DNA of 64,000 nucleotides, taken from Roseovarius nanhaiticus (lineage in GTDB: Bacteria; Pseudomonadota; Alphaproteobacteria; Rhodobacterales; Rhodobacteraceae). Positions 1 to 9,732 of this stretch are shown one piece after another. The translations under genes and the position numbers were made by a program. The notes under the pieces are model-generated. The model did no database searches. It was not told the origin of the DNA and worked only from the letters and a program-made list of their open reading frames with translations. Every line of letters starts with the position of its first letter. Positions within the stretch are counted from its first letter, which is position 1. The stretch covers positions 124,001 through 188,000 of the forward strand of contig NZ_FTNV01000001.1 of the NCBI RefSeq assembly GCF_900156535.1. The letters are read 5' to 3'.

Positions 1-60
1 ACCCAAGATCAGTTATGGCGACACGCTGCGCCGACCCTGAGGTAAGCCCGCAGTTCGACG

Positions 61-92
61 AAAAAGCCCCGCTCGATCAGCGAGCGGGGCTT
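61..92 (-). terminator. Rho-independent terminator of the petABC operon
   Basis: A perfect 12-bp stem (64-75 with 81-92, loop ATCAG) is followed on the minus strand by five T residues (61-65 on the plus strand are A). It begins 29 bases past the petC stop, which is where the bc1 operon should end. Positions 1-60, beyond it, hold no gene I can recognise. Confidence 0.85.
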
Positions 93-121
93 ATTCTTGC
101 TTACTGGCCGTGGCTTCCAGC

Positions 122-982
122 TCAGTCTTTCTTCTTGCCTTTGATGGGCGCCCAGATCCGCTTGTTCGTCAGGTACAGGAGAACCGACAGAACAGTCAGG
201 AAGAGAACCCCGGTCAGGCCTGCATATTTACGCGCCATCAGCTTGGGCTCGGCCGTCCAGGTCAGGAACGCCGCGACGTCCTTGGACGCGCTTTCCAGAT
301 CGGCGGGGCTGCCATCATCAAACTCAACCGAATCGTCGTAGATCGGCTGCGCCATATTGATCCAGCTGCCGGGAACGGTGTGGTGGCCTTCTTCGTCCTT
401 GCACTCTTCCGGGAAGCCGCCCGCGCCGAACGCCGCATTATAGCTTCCGGGGAAGTCATCAGGCGCACATTCGGGCGTCTCATGGTAACCGGTCATCAAC
501 GAGTAGATGTATTCCGGACCGCCCATCCCCTTCAGGAACTGATTTATGCCGGTGCCGTACGGCCCATGAAAGCCAGCGCGCTTTTTCGCCATGAGTGACA
601 AGTCAGGCGCGTTTTCAAGCATCGACTCAGGGAAGTGATCCGACGGCTTGGCAGCACGGTAGTCATCGATTTCTTCGTCGAAAACTTCATACTGTTCAGC
701 GTAGGCTCGCACCTGGTCCTCGGGCAGCTGAGGGCCGCCTTCGTCACCCAGCGTGCGGATTGGCACGTATTTCATGCCATGGCAGGCCGAGCAGACCTCG
801 GTATAGACTTTGAGGCCACGCTGCAGTTGCAGCGGATCGAAGCTGCCGAAGGGACCTTCGAACGAGAATTCGACATCCTCGATGACGACATCCTCGGCTG
901 CCGCCAGTGCCGCGCCCCCCGAAAGGGACAGCGACAGAGCCAGTGCGGCAGGCGTGCCGAATTTGCGAAGTGTTGCGTTCAT
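122..982 (-). CDS. petC: Cytochrome c1 of the bc1 complex
   Basis: Cytochrome c1 (286 aa) is the membrane-anchored c-type haem subunit of ubiquinol-cytochrome c reductase and passes electrons from the Rieske protein to cytochrome c2. An N-terminal signal peptide ends near AALAAAED. The haem site CSACH follows near residue 50, and the axial Met is in the INMAQPI segment. Two extra cysteines (PEC and EEC), about 23 residues apart, match the disulfide-bearing insertion known in Rhodobacter c1. A single C-terminal membrane helix ends in a Lys-rich cytoplasmic tail. The ATG at 982 lies 10 bases after the petB stop and places the signal peptide correctly; a longer open frame to 1027 would put a non-signal extension in front. 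It is the last gene of petABC, before a strong terminator. Confidence 0.97.
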   Translation of the reverse strand: MNATLRKFGTPAALALSLSLSGGAALAAAEDVVIEDVEFSFEGPFGSFDPLQLQRGLKVYTEVCSACHGMKYVPIRTLGDEGGPQLPEDQVRAYAEQYEVFDEEIDDYRAAKPSDHFPESMLENAPDLSLMAKKRAGFHGPYGTGINQFLKGMGGPEYIYSLMTGYHETPECAPDDFPGSYNAAFGAGGFPEECKDEEGHHTVPGSWINMAQPIYDDSVEFDDGSPADLESASKDVAAFLTWTAEPKLMARKYAGLTGVLFLTVLSVLLYLTNKRIWAPIKGKKKD

Positions 983-992
983 TATTCTGCCC

Positions 993-2336
993 TCACTCGG
1001 CCGGTTTAACGATGGTGTGCGTGCCACCGACTTTGGGAGCGTTATGCGCCGCGAAGTCTTCTTCGATTGTGGCCGGCTGCGGCAGCGGTTTCTCGATCAC
1101 GCCAAGAAGCGGCAGGATGATCAGGAAATACGCGAACCAATAGGCCGACGCGATCAGCGAAATGACACCATAGATGCCTTCCGCCGGCATGGCACCCGCC
1201 CACATCAGGACGAAGAAGTCGAGAACCAGAAGCGCGAACCACCACTTGAACATCGGGCGATACCGGCCCGAGCGCACGCTGGATGTATCCAGCCAAGGCG
1301 CAAGAGCCATGACCGCGATCGCACCGAACATGGCAAGAACACCAAAGAACTTGGCATCGACGATGCCGCCAGTAATCCAGTTGGCCGCAATGACCACCCA
1401 GACGTCAGCAGTGAAGGCCCGCAGGATCGCGTAGAACGGCAGGAAGTACCATTCCGGCACGATATGCGCAGGCGTCGCCAGCGGGTTCGCCTCGATGTAG
1501 TTGTCGGGGTGACCCAGATAGTTGGGCATGAAGCCGACAATCGCGAAGAAAACGATCAGGATGATGCCCAGCGCGAAGAGGTCCTTGATCACGAAATACG
1601 GCCAAAACGGCACCGTGTCCTTCTCGGCCTCGGCCTTGGACGTGCGGCGCACTTCGACACCGGTGGGGTTGTTGTTGCCCGTCGTGTGGAAGGCCCAGAT
1701 GTGAATAGCCACCAGTGCCGCAATGATGAAGGGCAGAAGGTAGTGCAGGCTGAAGAAGCGGTTCAGCGTCGCGTTATCCACAGCCGGTCCGCCCAGAAGC
1801 CAGGTCTGGATCGGCTCACCGATGAACGGGATCGCACCGAAGAGGCCAGTAATCACAGTGGCACCCCAGAAGGACATCTGGCCCCAGGGCAGAACGTAAC
1901 CCATGAATGCGGTGCCCATCATCATCAGGTAAATGAGCATGCCGATGATCCACGTGATCTCGCGCGGCGCCTTGTAGGAGCCGTAGTAGAGACCGCGGAA
2001 AATATGCGCGTACACCGCAACAAAGAACAGCGACGCGCCGTTCATGTGCAGGTAGCGGATGAAGTGACCGCCGTTCACGTTACGCATGATGTGCTCGATC
2101 GACGCAAAGGCGTAATCGACATGCGGCGTGTAATGCATCACCAGAACGATGCCGGTGATGATCTGAAGTGCGAGACAGAAGGTCAGGACGATACCCCAGA
2201 TCCACATCCAGTTCAGGTTCTTGGGCGTCGGAATCATCAATGTGTCGTACATAAGGCCCGCGATCGGCAGGCGCTTGTGGAGCCACTTCTCGCCACGCGA
2301 GGTCGGCTCGTAGTGATCGTGCGGAATACCACCCAT
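993..2336 (-). CDS. petB: Cytochrome b of the bc1 complex
   Basis: This is the integral membrane core of the bc1 complex (447 aa). It holds hemes bL and bH and the Qo and Qi quinone sites. The sequence shows multiple membrane helices, the paired haem histidines in helix B (residues around [10 protein letters not shown]) and helix D (FSLHYLLPF), and the Qo-site PEWY motif ([15 protein letters not shown]). Length fits the Rhodobacter type, which is longer at the C terminus than the mitochondrial protein. It sits 12 bases after petA and 10 bases before petC, so the three are co-transcribed. Confidence 0.98.
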   Translation of the reverse strand: MGGIPHDHYEPTSRGEKWLHKRLPIAGLMYDTLMIPTPKNLNWMWIWGIVLTFCLALQIITGIVLVMHYTPHVDYAFASIEHIMRNVNGGHFIRYLHMNGASLFFVAVYAHIFRGLYYGSYKAPREITWIIGMLIYLMMMGTAFMGYVLPWGQMSFWGATVITGLFGAIPFIGEPIQTWLLGGPAVDNATLNRFFSLHYLLPFIIAALVAIHIWAFHTTGNNNPTGVEVRRTSKAEAEKDTVPFWPYFVIKDLFALGIILIVFFAIVGFMPNYLGHPDNYIEANPLATPAHIVPEWYFLPFYAILRAFTADVWVVIAANWITGGIVDAKFFGVLAMFGAIAVMALAPWLDTSSVRSGRYRPMFKWWFALLVLDFFVLMWAGAMPAEGIYGVISLIASAYWFAYFLIILPLLGVIEKPLPQPATIEEDFAAHNAPKVGGTHTIVKPAE

Positions 2337-2348
2337 AATTATGTGTCC

Positions 2349-2933
2349 TTATCCCAGAATGATCGTTGATTCGTCATCGAAAGAGGCGATCGGCACCGGC
2401 AGGTTCGTCGGCGCCGGGCCTTTGCGGATGCGGCCCGCAGTGTCGTAATGCGATCCGTGGCAGGGGCAGAACCAACCGCCAAACTCACCCGCGCCATCGC
2501 CCAGCGGCACACAGCCCAGATGCGTGCACACTCCCATCATGACCAGCCATTCGCTATCTGTCCCCGGCTCGGCACCTGGGGGCAGAAGGCCGCGATTCGC
2601 GTCAGTCGCAGGCGCGGTGCCATCAATGTTTTCGTTCCGCGCGATGGGATCAGGCAGAGTCGAAACATCGACGCTATTCGCGGATTCCATCTCGGCCTCG
2701 GTACGGCGACGGATGAAAACCGGCTTGCCCAGCCATTTGACGGTGATCTGCGTGCCCGGCTCTACGCCGCCCACATCAACCCGGATCGAGCTGAGGGCCT
2801 GAACGTCCGCCGAGGGGTTCATCTGATTGACCAGCGGCCAAATGGCGGCACCGGCTGCGACGGTGGCTGCACCAGCAGTCGCGTAATAGAGGAAGTCCCT
2901 CCGGGTGCCTTCGTGATCTTCTGCGTGGGACAC
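2349..2933 (-). CDS. petA: Rieske iron-sulfur protein of the bc1 complex
   Basis: This is the ubiquinol-oxidising [2Fe-2S] subunit of the bc1 complex (194 aa). The cluster ligands are in CTHLGC and CPCHGS near the C terminus. The N terminus carries a twin-arginine type signal ([10 protein letters not shown]) that stays as a membrane anchor, so the folded cluster domain is exported by the Tat system. I chose the GTG at 2933: GGAG lies 8 bases upstream and the Tat motif then starts about 10 residues in. The open frame continues to 3152 but gives a non-Rieske extension. First gene of the petABC operon; its promoter should lie in the 387-base gap upstream. Confidence 0.96.
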   Translation of the reverse strand: MSHAEDHEGTRRDFLYYATAGAATVAAGAAIWPLVNQMNPSADVQALSSIRVDVGGVEPGTQITVKWLGKPVFIRRRTEAEMESANSVDVSTLPDPIARNENIDGTAPATDANRGLLPPGAEPGTDSEWLVMMGVCTHLGCVPLGDGAGEFGGWFCPCHGSHYDTAGRIRKGPAPTNLPVPIASFDDESTIILG

Positions 2934-3320
2934 GAGGTTTACTCCATTCTCACGGGCCTTGCACCGGCCCCATAACGGTTTGAGGCCACAGAGACCCTGC
3001 AACCATTCCGACCCGCGTTTTAGCGGGGCTTTCCCAGCCCGTCCAGTGCGCAATGCGACGCATCCCGGCGAGGTGCCGATGTGTCGCGCCGCGGTCTTTG
3101 CCCTAGCGTTACGGTCAAGAATAACCGGGAGGCAGCCCACGGCAAGCGTCATGCGCCATTATCACGCACCGCCCTCGCAGCACGCAAAAAACGTTGCGAG
3201 GGCGTATGTGTCATGTCTGCCGCGGCGCACAGCAGTGTGATGCCCGGGCGCTTGAGACAAGGGCGCGCGCCGTGTATGGGATGCACAACCGCCGTACCAA
3301 CCGTGAAAGCGCCTCAGCCC
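2934..3320. other. Divergent intergenic region, petA / outer-membrane barrel gene
   Basis: This 387-base gap separates the petA start (minus) from the beta-barrel gene start (plus), so it should hold promoters for both. I see no RNA gene and no convincing protein gene. Several frames are open by chance because the region is GC-rich. No strong palindrome or clear -35/-10 pair stood out. Confidence 0.5.
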
Positions 3321-4040
3321 ATGACACACCTGCATCGCACATCTTTGGCGCACCGTGCCGCCACCGCATCCAAATCCGCCGCCGCCATCGCCGCACTGGT
3401 CATGGCCACGCCTGCCGCTGCAGAGCTGGAGCTGAGCTTCTACCTCGGCACACAGACGGCCAGCGATAGTGACGCCTCCGGCTTTCTGCCGAACGGTGCC
3501 GGTGTTTTCGATCGGAACGTCTCGTGGGACGGAAAATCGTTTGATGCGCCCATTTATTACGGTGGCCGCGCCATGTGGTGGACATCGGGCGATCTGGGCT
3601 TTGGCATCGAAGGCACCCACACCAAAGCATATGCCAGCGCGGGCGACAAAGCTGCCATCGGCGTTGACCGCCTGGAGTTCACCGATGGGCACAACATCAT
3701 CACCGCCAACGTGATGAAGCGGTATCCCGGCGCATTCGGCGGCAGCAAATTCACGCCTTATGGTGGTGCCGGTATCGGTGTGGCCATACCGCATGTCGAC
3801 ATTCTGACCAGCGGCGCCACGAACCGCACCTATGATTACGAGGTGACCGGCCTGGCGCTGCGCGGTATCGCAGGCATGAAATACGAGCTGACCGAGGATT
3901 GGGCGCTCTTTGGTGAATACCAGATCACCTGGTCCGACAACGACGTCACGATTGATGGTGACCCCGGCCAGCCCGATGGCAAGCTGCGCACCGAGCTGCT
4001 GACCCACGCCGTCAATATCGGGATCAGCTACAGCTTCTGA
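3321..4040 (+). CDS. Outer-membrane beta-barrel protein with signal peptide
   Basis: This 239-aa protein has a signal peptide ending near TPAAAELE, followed by alternating amphipathic strands rich in Gly, Tyr and Trp. It finishes with a terminal strand ending NIGISYSF, the C-terminal aromatic signature recognised by the BAM machinery. This pattern fits the OmpA/OmpW-like or lipid-A-oxidase-like small porin superfamily; I cannot say which. The ATG at 3321 was chosen because it starts the basic n-region of the signal. In-frame starts upstream, such as the ATG around 3276, would add about 15 residues. It stands alone, followed by its own terminator at 4065. Confidence 0.75.
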   Translation: MTHLHRTSLAHRAATASKSAAAIAALVMATPAAAELELSFYLGTQTASDSDASGFLPNGAGVFDRNVSWDGKSFDAPIYYGGRAMWWTSGDLGFGIEGTHTKAYASAGDKAAIGVDRLEFTDGHNIITANVMKRYPGAFGGSKFTPYGGAGIGVAIPHVDILTSGATNRTYDYEVTGLALRGIAGMKYELTEDWALFGEYQITWSDNDVTIDGDPGQPDGKLRTELLTHAVNIGISYSF

Positions 4041-4064
4041 TCCCGGCGCGGATCACAGAACAAT

Positions 4065-4097
4065 CGGCCCGGTGCAGCAATCGCACCGGGCCGTTTT
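4065..4097 (+). terminator. Rho-independent terminator after the beta-barrel gene
   Basis: A perfect 11-bp GC-rich stem (4065-4075 with 83-93 of the same block, loop AGCAATC) is followed by TTTT. It lies 24 bases past the stop at 4040 and before the convergent GST gene; the stem could also serve that gene. Confidence 0.85.
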
Positions 4098-4111
4098 GCA
4101 TCTCAGCCACT

Positions 4112-4714
4112 CTATTCAGGTTTGGTGGCCTGCATCGAAGGCCGTTCTTCGAACTTGGCGTGCCATGCGACCAGCTGCGGGCGCGCGCTGCGCCATTCGC
4201 GGTGGCCCTGCCGGAAGTCGATGTAACTGAGCGCGCAGGCCACGGCGATCTGCCCCATATCCAGCCGCCCGGACAGATGACTGATCCAGCGGGCCTCAAG
4301 CGCATCCATCGCACGCTCGACCTTGCTCCATTGGGCCTCCAGCCAGCCATCCCACTGCTTGTCCTCGGGGCGCATCCGCGCCTCGTAGATCATTGCAATA
4401 CCGGCATCCATAATGGCGTCGCCCGTCGCCTCCAGCGTCAGAACCTCCCATTCATGCGCCTGCGGGTAAAGCGTGCCATCTGCCTGGGCGTTCAGGAATC
4501 GGCAGATCACCCGGCTGTCATAAAGCGCGCCACCACCCTCGCGGATCAGCGCCGGGATCTTGCCCAGCGGGTTTGCGGCGGCCACTTCGGGGTCGGTCTT
4601 GATCGGCGTTGTGGTGACGACCTGCATTTCGACATCGTCCGTCATACCCAACTCGTGCAGGACGACGGCAACCTTGCGGGCAAAGGGGGATGTGGGGCCG
4701 GTCAAGAGTTTCAT
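4112..4714 (-). CDS. Glutathione S-transferase family protein
   Basis: This 200-aa protein has the two-domain GST layout. The N-terminal thioredoxin-like domain carries a catalytic-region SPFARKV motif at residues 8-14, the cis-proline loop NPLGKIPAL, and the glutathione-binding DSR motif. An all-helical C-terminal domain follows. Likely cytoplasmic conjugation or reduction of an electrophile with glutathione; the substrate is not predictable. It is a single gene facing the beta-barrel gene convergently. Confidence 0.9.
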   Translation of the reverse strand: MKLLTGPTSPFARKVAVVLHELGMTDDVEMQVVTTTPIKTDPEVAAANPLGKIPALIREGGGALYDSRVICRFLNAQADGTLYPQAHEWEVLTLEATGDAIMDAGIAMIYEARMRPEDKQWDGWLEAQWSKVERAMDALEARWISHLSGRLDMGQIAVACALSYIDFRQGHREWRSARPQLVAWHAKFEERPSMQATKPE

Positions 4715-4768
4715 GGGATGCGCTCCTTTTGCGTGTTGCCGGAGCCTAGGCGCGTGCCAGAGGGCTGT

Positions 4769-5380
4769 CTACTGCGCCCCGCGCATCAGCGCCGCCATCA
4801 GCGCCGTCTCCTGCCCCATGCCGTAGGCGTCCACATGGTCAGCCGCACTCAGCCGGGCGGCCTCAGGCTTGTTCTGGCCCAACTTCCAGGTGCCGTGAAC
4901 CTCGCTCACATGCATCCGAAAGGGCACGATCTGCCGCATCATGCGCTCCATCAGGCCATCCGTCATCTTGTCCGCCGTCCAGGGCGTTTTGGGCAAAAGG
5001 CGGGCCTCGTAAGCTTCGGATTGGCGGTCCAGCAGATCGCGCAGCTCGGCCTCGGGGCGCGGCTCGATCTTGCCCACCAGATGCACGGCGACATAGTTCC
5101 AAGTGGGCACCTGATCTTCGGCCCTGTACCAATCGGGCGAGATATAGGTATGCGGCCCCTGCACCGCGAGGCGCGCGGGCGCGCCGCCCAGCCGGGCAAT
5201 GGGGTTGGAGCGGACCAGATGAAACTCCGCCACGTCGCCAGCCGCGTTCAGCAAGAAGGGCAGATGACTGATCAAGGGCGCGCTGTCCGAGGCGACGGCC
5301 AGCATCCCAAACCCCTGCTCGCGCGCGAAGTCGAGGTTGAACGCCTCGGTCGCGCCCCGGAAGGCCGGGTTCGGGTGCAT
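4769..5380 (-). CDS. PaiB-family FMN-binding (negative regulator-like) protein
   Basis: The 203-aa product matches the PaiB / FMN-binding split-barrel family in its N-terminal HPNPAF, the HLPFLL segment, and the central SPDWY and VPTWNY motifs. In Bacillus, PaiB affects sporulation and protease genes, but most homologues are simply flavin-reductase-like proteins of unknown role. The ATG at 5380 overlaps the mtaB stop by one base (TGATG), so it is translationally coupled to mtaB. The longer open frame reaching 5689 runs inside mtaB and was rejected. Confidence 0.85.
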   Translation of the reverse strand: MHPNPAFRGATEAFNLDFAREQGFGMLAVASDSAPLISHLPFLLNAAGDVAEFHLVRSNPIARLGGAPARLAVQGPHTYISPDWYRAEDQVPTWNYVAVHLVGKIEPRPEAELRDLLDRQSEAYEARLLPKTPWTADKMTDGLMERMMRQIVPFRMHVSEVHGTWKLGQNKPEAARLSAADHVDAYGMGQETALMAALMRGAQ

Positions 5381-6630
5381 CAGGCCGCGACCAGCTGCGC
5401 GGCGCGGGTGCCGGTGATCTGCGCGGGCACGATCTGCCCCTCGGGCCGGGGGGTGTCGAAGGTGACTTCGGTGAATTGCTCGGTCCGGCCCATATGCGGG
5501 TTCTCCATCAGCACCGCATGCGCACGGCCCACCTGCGCCGCGAGGTGGCGCGCGACCTGATCCTCGCCCGCCGCGCGCAAACGCGCCGCACGCGCCTTTA
5601 TCGCGGCACCATTCACCTGCGGCATCCGTGCCGCCGGCGTGCCGGGGCGGGGCGAGTAGGGGAAGACATGCAGCCATGTCAGTTCGCATTCCCGCACCAG
5701 CGCCAGCGAGTTCTCGAAATGCGCCTCGGTCTCGGTCGGGAAACCCGCGATGATGTCGGCGCCGAACGTCATATCAGGCCGCAGGCGCCGCGCCTCCTCG
5801 GCGAAGCGAATCGCATCGTCGCGCAGGTGTCGCCGCTTCATCCGCTTGAGGATCAGATCGTCGCCGTGCTGAAGGCTGAGATGCAGATGCGGCATGAGGC
5901 GCGGCTCGGTTGCGATGGCCTGCATCAGGTTGTCATCCACCTCGATTGAATCGATCGAAGAGATACGCAGGCGCGGCAGATCCGGCACCAGCTTGAGGAT
6001 GCGCATCACCAGATCGCCAAGGCGCGGCGCGCTGGGCAGATCCGCGCCCCAAGAGGTCAGATCAACGCCGGTCAGAACGACCTCGTTATAGCCCTTCTGA
6101 ACCAGCCGCTTGATCTGATCGACGACGACGCCGGCAGGCACGCTGCGTGAATTGCCCCGCCCGTAAGGAATGATGCAAAACGTGCAGCGATGATCGCAGC
6201 CATTTTGCACCTGCACATAGGCGCGGCTGCGCGTGCCGAACCCGTCGATCAGGTGGCCCGCGGTTTCGGTGACAGACATGATGTCATCGACCTGCACAGG
6301 CTCGGTCCCGAAATCACCCGCGAGGCCGGACCAAGTGCTGGCCTGCATCTTCTCGGTATTGCCGATCACCGTATCAACCTCGGGCATCTGCGCGAAGGTC
6401 TCGGGCTCGGTTTGGGCCGCGCAGCCGGTGACGATGATGCGCGCGGTCGGGTTGTCGCGGCGCAGGCGGCGGATGTCCTGCCGCGCCTTGCGCACGGCCT
6501 CGGACGTCACGGCGCAGGTATTGACCACCACGGCGCCCTCGAGCCCCGCCTCCGTGGCCAATTCCTTCATCGCCTCGGTCTCGTAGGCGTTGAGGCGGCA
6601 GCCGTGGTTTGAGAAGATCGGCGCGCTCAT
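5380..6630 (-). CDS. mtaB: tRNA ct6A37/t6A37 methylthiotransferase MtaB
   Basis: This is a radical-SAM enzyme (416 aa) that adds a methylthio group to threonylcarbamoyl-adenosine 37 of ANN-decoding tRNAs. In order: an N-terminal UPF0004 domain with cluster cysteines (NHGCRLN, VNTCAVT, TGCAAQ), a radical-SAM CxxxCxxC at CDHRCTFC with the typical [10 protein letters not shown] next to it, and a C-terminal TRAM-like region. The N terminus [11 protein letters not shown] is the MtaB rather than MiaB form. The ATG at 6630 overlaps the dapF stop (ATGA), so dapF, mtaB and the PaiB gene form one coupled unit. Confidence 0.93.
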   Translation of the reverse strand: MSAPIFSNHGCRLNAYETEAMKELATEAGLEGAVVVNTCAVTSEAVRKARQDIRRLRRDNPTARIIVTGCAAQTEPETFAQMPEVDTVIGNTEKMQASTWSGLAGDFGTEPVQVDDIMSVTETAGHLIDGFGTRSRAYVQVQNGCDHRCTFCIIPYGRGNSRSVPAGVVVDQIKRLVQKGYNEVVLTGVDLTSWGADLPSAPRLGDLVMRILKLVPDLPRLRISSIDSIEVDDNLMQAIATEPRLMPHLHLSLQHGDDLILKRMKRRHLRDDAIRFAEEARRLRPDMTFGADIIAGFPTETEAHFENSLALVRECELTWLHVFPYSPRPGTPAARMPQVNGAAIKARAARLRAAGEDQVARHLAAQVGRAHAVLMENPHMGRTEQFTEVTFDTPRPEGQIVPAQITGTRAAQLVAA

Positions 6631-7472
6631 GTCAGGCTCGCCAGAAAGGCGGGCGTCAGCGTGCCGCTGGCCACGTGCATCGTGGGGCCGGTCATCCAAA
6701 CGCCATCCTCGCGCCAGTCGATCATCAGCGTCCCGCCATCCAGATCGATGCGCACGCTGCGTCCGGTCAGCCCGCGCCTTGCCGCTGCGACGGCGACCGC
6801 ACATGAGGACGATCCGGAGGCCAGTGTCAGGCCCACGCCCCGCTCCCACACCCGCATCCGCAGATGATCGGGGCCGATGATGCTTGCCACCTGCACATTG
6901 GTGCGCTGGGGGAAGAGCGGATGATGCTCGTACCGAGGACCAAACTTGTCCAAGGGGATCGCCTCGGCATTCTCGACGAAAAAGCTGCAATGCGGGTTGC
7001 CCATGCCGGTGGCGACGGGGCCGCCCTCGATGGGCAGTTCCAGCGTGTCCATCTCCTCGGCCAGCGGGATCTCGCGCCAGTTCAGCTGAGGCGCCCCCAT
7101 GTTGACCGAGGTCAGGCCGCCCCCTGCATCGTGCGCCTCCAGCGCGCCCCGCTCGGTTGTGAGGGTCAGCGCATCGGCGCCGTCCTCGTCCATCAGGTAG
7201 CGCGCGATACAGCGCGTGGCGTTGCCGCAGGCGCCCGCCGTGGTGCCGTCGGAATTCCAGAAGGTCAGATGCGCGTCCGCCTCACCGCTGGCCGCGATCA
7301 CTGCCAGCTGATCGAAACCAATACCGCGATGCCGGTCCGCAATGCCCATGGCAAGGGCCGGCGTCATCGCCAACCCGCGCGCCCGTGCATCGACGACGAC
7401 AAAGTCGTTGCCCAGCCCATGCATCTTCATGAAGGGCAATCCGGTATCAAACATCCTGTCCATGGCGGGCAT
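6627..7472 (-). CDS. dapF: Diaminopimelate epimerase
   Basis: DapF interconverts LL- and meso-diaminopimelate for lysine and peptidoglycan synthesis. The 281-aa protein has both halves of the two-fold fold, the N-terminal MHGLGNDFV motif and the first catalytic Cys in GACGNATRC. The second catalytic position, normally ACGTGAC or similar, reads ASGSSSC here: the codon is TCC (Ser) where the family has Cys, with another Cys four residues later. Either the family uses this form in this group or the active site is altered. The start at 7472 has GGGG five bases upstream; an ATG at 7463 is also possible. Confidence 0.93.
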   Translation of the reverse strand: MPAMDRMFDTGLPFMKMHGLGNDFVVVDARARGLAMTPALAMGIADRHRGIGFDQLAVIAASGEADAHLTFWNSDGTTAGACGNATRCIARYLMDEDGADALTLTTERGALEAHDAGGGLTSVNMGAPQLNWREIPLAEEMDTLELPIEGGPVATGMGNPHCSFFVENAEAIPLDKFGPRYEHHPLFPQRTNVQVASIIGPDHLRMRVWERGVGLTLASGSSSCAVAVAAARRGLTGRSVRIDLDGGTLMIDWREDGVWMTGPTMHVASGTLTPAFLASLT

Positions 7473-7569
7473 ATAGACCCCAGCTGGAAATGAATCCAGA
7501 GATTGCCGCGCTATCGCGTCGGAATTGGGGTTGACCCCCGGCGGCGCACTTTCTAATTACGCCCGCAGT

Positions 7570-7645
7570 GGGCCCTTAGCTCAGTTGGTAGAGCAACTGA
7601 CTTTTAATCAGTGGGTCGCAGGTTCGAATCCTGCAGGGCTCACCA
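7570..7645 (+). tRNA. tRNA-Lys(TTT)
   Basis: A 76-base cloverleaf with encoded CCA. The acceptor stem is 7570-7576 with 7635-7641 (one G-T pair), the anticodon stem ACTGA/TCAGT encloses loop CTTTTAA (anticodon TTT), and the T-loop is GGTTCGAATCC. It lies between dapF and the tctA stop, on the opposite strand. Confidence 0.98.
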
Positions 7646-7665
7646 CTTTTACCGCAAAACCCGGA

Positions 7666-9159
7666 TCAGCTGCGCGCACCGGGACGCAAGCGCAGCAGCC
7701 AAACGAACACCAGCGTCATTAGCAGGAACATCAGGCTGAACGGGCTGGTGAGGAATATGGTCGGGTCGCCCTTCGATACGATCAGTGAGCGGCGCAGGAA
7801 CTCCTCCAGATAGGGGCCGAGGATGACCCCCATCAGCATCGGCACCACCGGATAGTCAAAGCGGCGCAGCGCGAAGGCAAAGATGCCGATGGCCAGCGCC
7901 ATCCACATCTGGAACCCCGAAAAGGACGAGGCATAGACCCCCGCCATCGAGATCAGCGCGATGAATGCGTAAAGCACCCCGCGATTGATCCGTGCGAGAC
8001 GCAGGTAGAACGGGCCAAATAGTACGACCGATATCATGACGAAGATCGACGCCACGAAGAGCGCGGCAAACATCGGCGCGATGGTCGCCGTGTGTTCGAT
8101 CAAAAGGCCCGGCCCCGGCACGAGGCCGTGGATCAGAAGGACGCCAAAGATGATGGCCGTCACCGCGTCGCCCGGGATGCCCATGGTCAGCAAGGGGATG
8201 ATCGCACCGCCGCACATCGCGTTGTTGGCCGATTCGGAGGCGGCCAGCCCCTCATGCGAGCCTTGGCCGAACTCCTCGGGGTGCTTGGCCGTGCGCTTGG
8301 CCTCGGCATAGGCGATGAAGGACGCCATGGCCGCGCCCCCGCCAGGCAGCATGCCAATCAGCACGCCGATCACCGAGCTTTTGACATATAGAAACGCGCC
8401 AATCTCGCGGATGATGCCGAAATTCGGGATGAAGTCGCGGTGCCGCAGGCGCGGCAGCTCGGCCACGACGGTGCCCATTGCGTGGCGCGCGGGCGTCGCC
8501 GCCTGCACCAGCAGCTCGCAAACCGCAAAGAGGCCGATCACGGCGGGCAGAAGGCCGATTCCCTCGACCAGATGATAGCTCCCGAAATCGAACCGCCCTT
8601 TGGGCACCATCGGATCGATTCCCACGGTCGAGATCATCAGGCCCAGCGTCATCGCGATGATCGCGCGCCAGAGCGAGCCGCGCGCAACGATCGTCACCGT
8701 CACAACCGCCAGCAGCACCAGCGAGAATTTCTCGGGCGTGCGAAAGAGCAGGGCCAGCTGGCTGATGGGCTGCGCCAGCAGCATCAGGACCAGCGCCCCG
8801 ATCATGCCGCCCACCGACGACGCGAACGCATCGAGGCTGAGCGCCTGCGCGCCATGCCCTTTCTTCATCAGGGCGTGGCCGTCGATACTGGTGATCGCGC
8901 CCGAGGGCGCGCCGGGAATGTTCAGCGTGATGCCGGTGATGGACCCGGCATAGATGCCGGCCATGTAGATCCCCATCACCATGATCAGCGCGTTCTGCAC
9001 CTCCATCCCGAAGGTGAAGGGCAAGAGCAGCGCGATGGCCAGCGTCGCGGTCAGCCCCGGAATGGCGCCAAAGACAAGGCCCAGCATGAAGCCGCCCAGA
9101 AGGTAGAGGAACGGCCAGAGCGTGAAGAGCGTTGAAAATCCGCTCATGAGGTCCAGCAT
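7666..9159 (-). CDS. tctA: Tripartite tricarboxylate transporter, large membrane subunit TctA
   Basis: TctA is the large permease subunit of TTT-family secondary carriers (497 aa, about 11-12 membrane helices). The family-conserved N-terminal GAIPGLTATLAIALLLPFTF-type loop and the GGGAAMASFIAYAEAKR region are present. It works with TctB (3 bases upstream) and the periplasmic binding protein TctC. Being downstream of the ThDP enzyme, it probably imports that enzyme's substrate or precursor, a carboxylate, but the ligand is not predictable. Confidence 0.93.
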   Translation of the reverse strand: MLDLMSGFSTLFTLWPFLYLLGGFMLGLVFGAIPGLTATLAIALLLPFTFGMEVQNALIMVMGIYMAGIYAGSITGITLNIPGAPSGAITSIDGHALMKKGHGAQALSLDAFASSVGGMIGALVLMLLAQPISQLALLFRTPEKFSLVLLAVVTVTIVARGSLWRAIIAMTLGLMISTVGIDPMVPKGRFDFGSYHLVEGIGLLPAVIGLFAVCELLVQAATPARHAMGTVVAELPRLRHRDFIPNFGIIREIGAFLYVKSSVIGVLIGMLPGGGAAMASFIAYAEAKRTAKHPEEFGQGSHEGLAASESANNAMCGGAIIPLLTMGIPGDAVTAIIFGVLLIHGLVPGPGLLIEHTATIAPMFAALFVASIFVMISVVLFGPFYLRLARINRGVLYAFIALISMAGVYASSFSGFQMWMALAIGIFAFALRRFDYPVVPMLMGVILGPYLEEFLRRSLIVSKGDPTIFLTSPFSLMFLLMTLVFVWLLRLRPGARS

Positions 9160-9162
9160 GAT

Positions 9163-9666
9163 CTAGAGGCTCCAGACCGGCAGAGACAGCTCGAACAGCC
9201 GCACGAAGAAAAGCCAGCCAAAGACGGTGATCACGGCCGCCGTGATGGCCGAGAGTAGCACCGCATGGACGGGCCGCCCACTGGCCTCATAGTTGAAATA
9301 AAGCGCAACGATGAAGGTATAGGCGCCAGCGGCGACGAAATACCCCACCCGGTCCAGCCCATAGGCGAAAAATCCGGTCGCGATGATCAGGGCAAGCGGG
9401 CCGATGATGGAAACGGCGGGGACATGATCCGATTGCGCCGCCCCCTCGCCATCCTCACGGCCCTTTCGCAGCTCGACCCAGAAAATGCGCAGCGCGCCCA
9501 CATACATGATCGCGCTCAGCACAATGGGAAGAAACGAGGCGCCCGGCTCCACCCCCTTTGCAAACGGCATGCCAAGGCTGAAGATCTGGCTGGCATAGAC
9601 CGTGGTCAGCACCAGAAGCAGCATCGCAAAGATCGCCTGGCCATTGGGGCGGGCAGAGCCGGTCAT
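9163..9666 (-). CDS. tctB: Tripartite tricarboxylate transporter, small membrane subunit TctB
   Basis: A 167-aa protein with four predicted hydrophobic segments, including a first helix after a short N-terminal cytoplasmic tail and a hydrophilic loop around residues 65-80. This is the normal size and shape of TctB. It is the small subunit needed for TctA function. It sits directly between tctC and tctA. Confidence 0.88.
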   Translation of the reverse strand: MTGSARPNGQAIFAMLLLVLTTVYASQIFSLGMPFAKGVEPGASFLPIVLSAIMYVGALRIFWVELRKGREDGEGAAQSDHVPAVSIIGPLALIIATGFFAYGLDRVGYFVAAGAYTFIVALYFNYEASGRPVHAVLLSAITAAVITVFGWLFFVRLFELSLPVWSL

Positions 9667-9732
9667 GCGGAGATCATCCTTTGCGCGGGTGGGGCCGCGG
9701 CGCGCATCGCTGGGGTGCGCGCCACCGGTATC

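Noticed and set aside
810..2369. Long open frame opposite petB
   Set aside because: It runs antisense through petB and petC; composition is that of a shadow of GC-rich codons, with no family signature.
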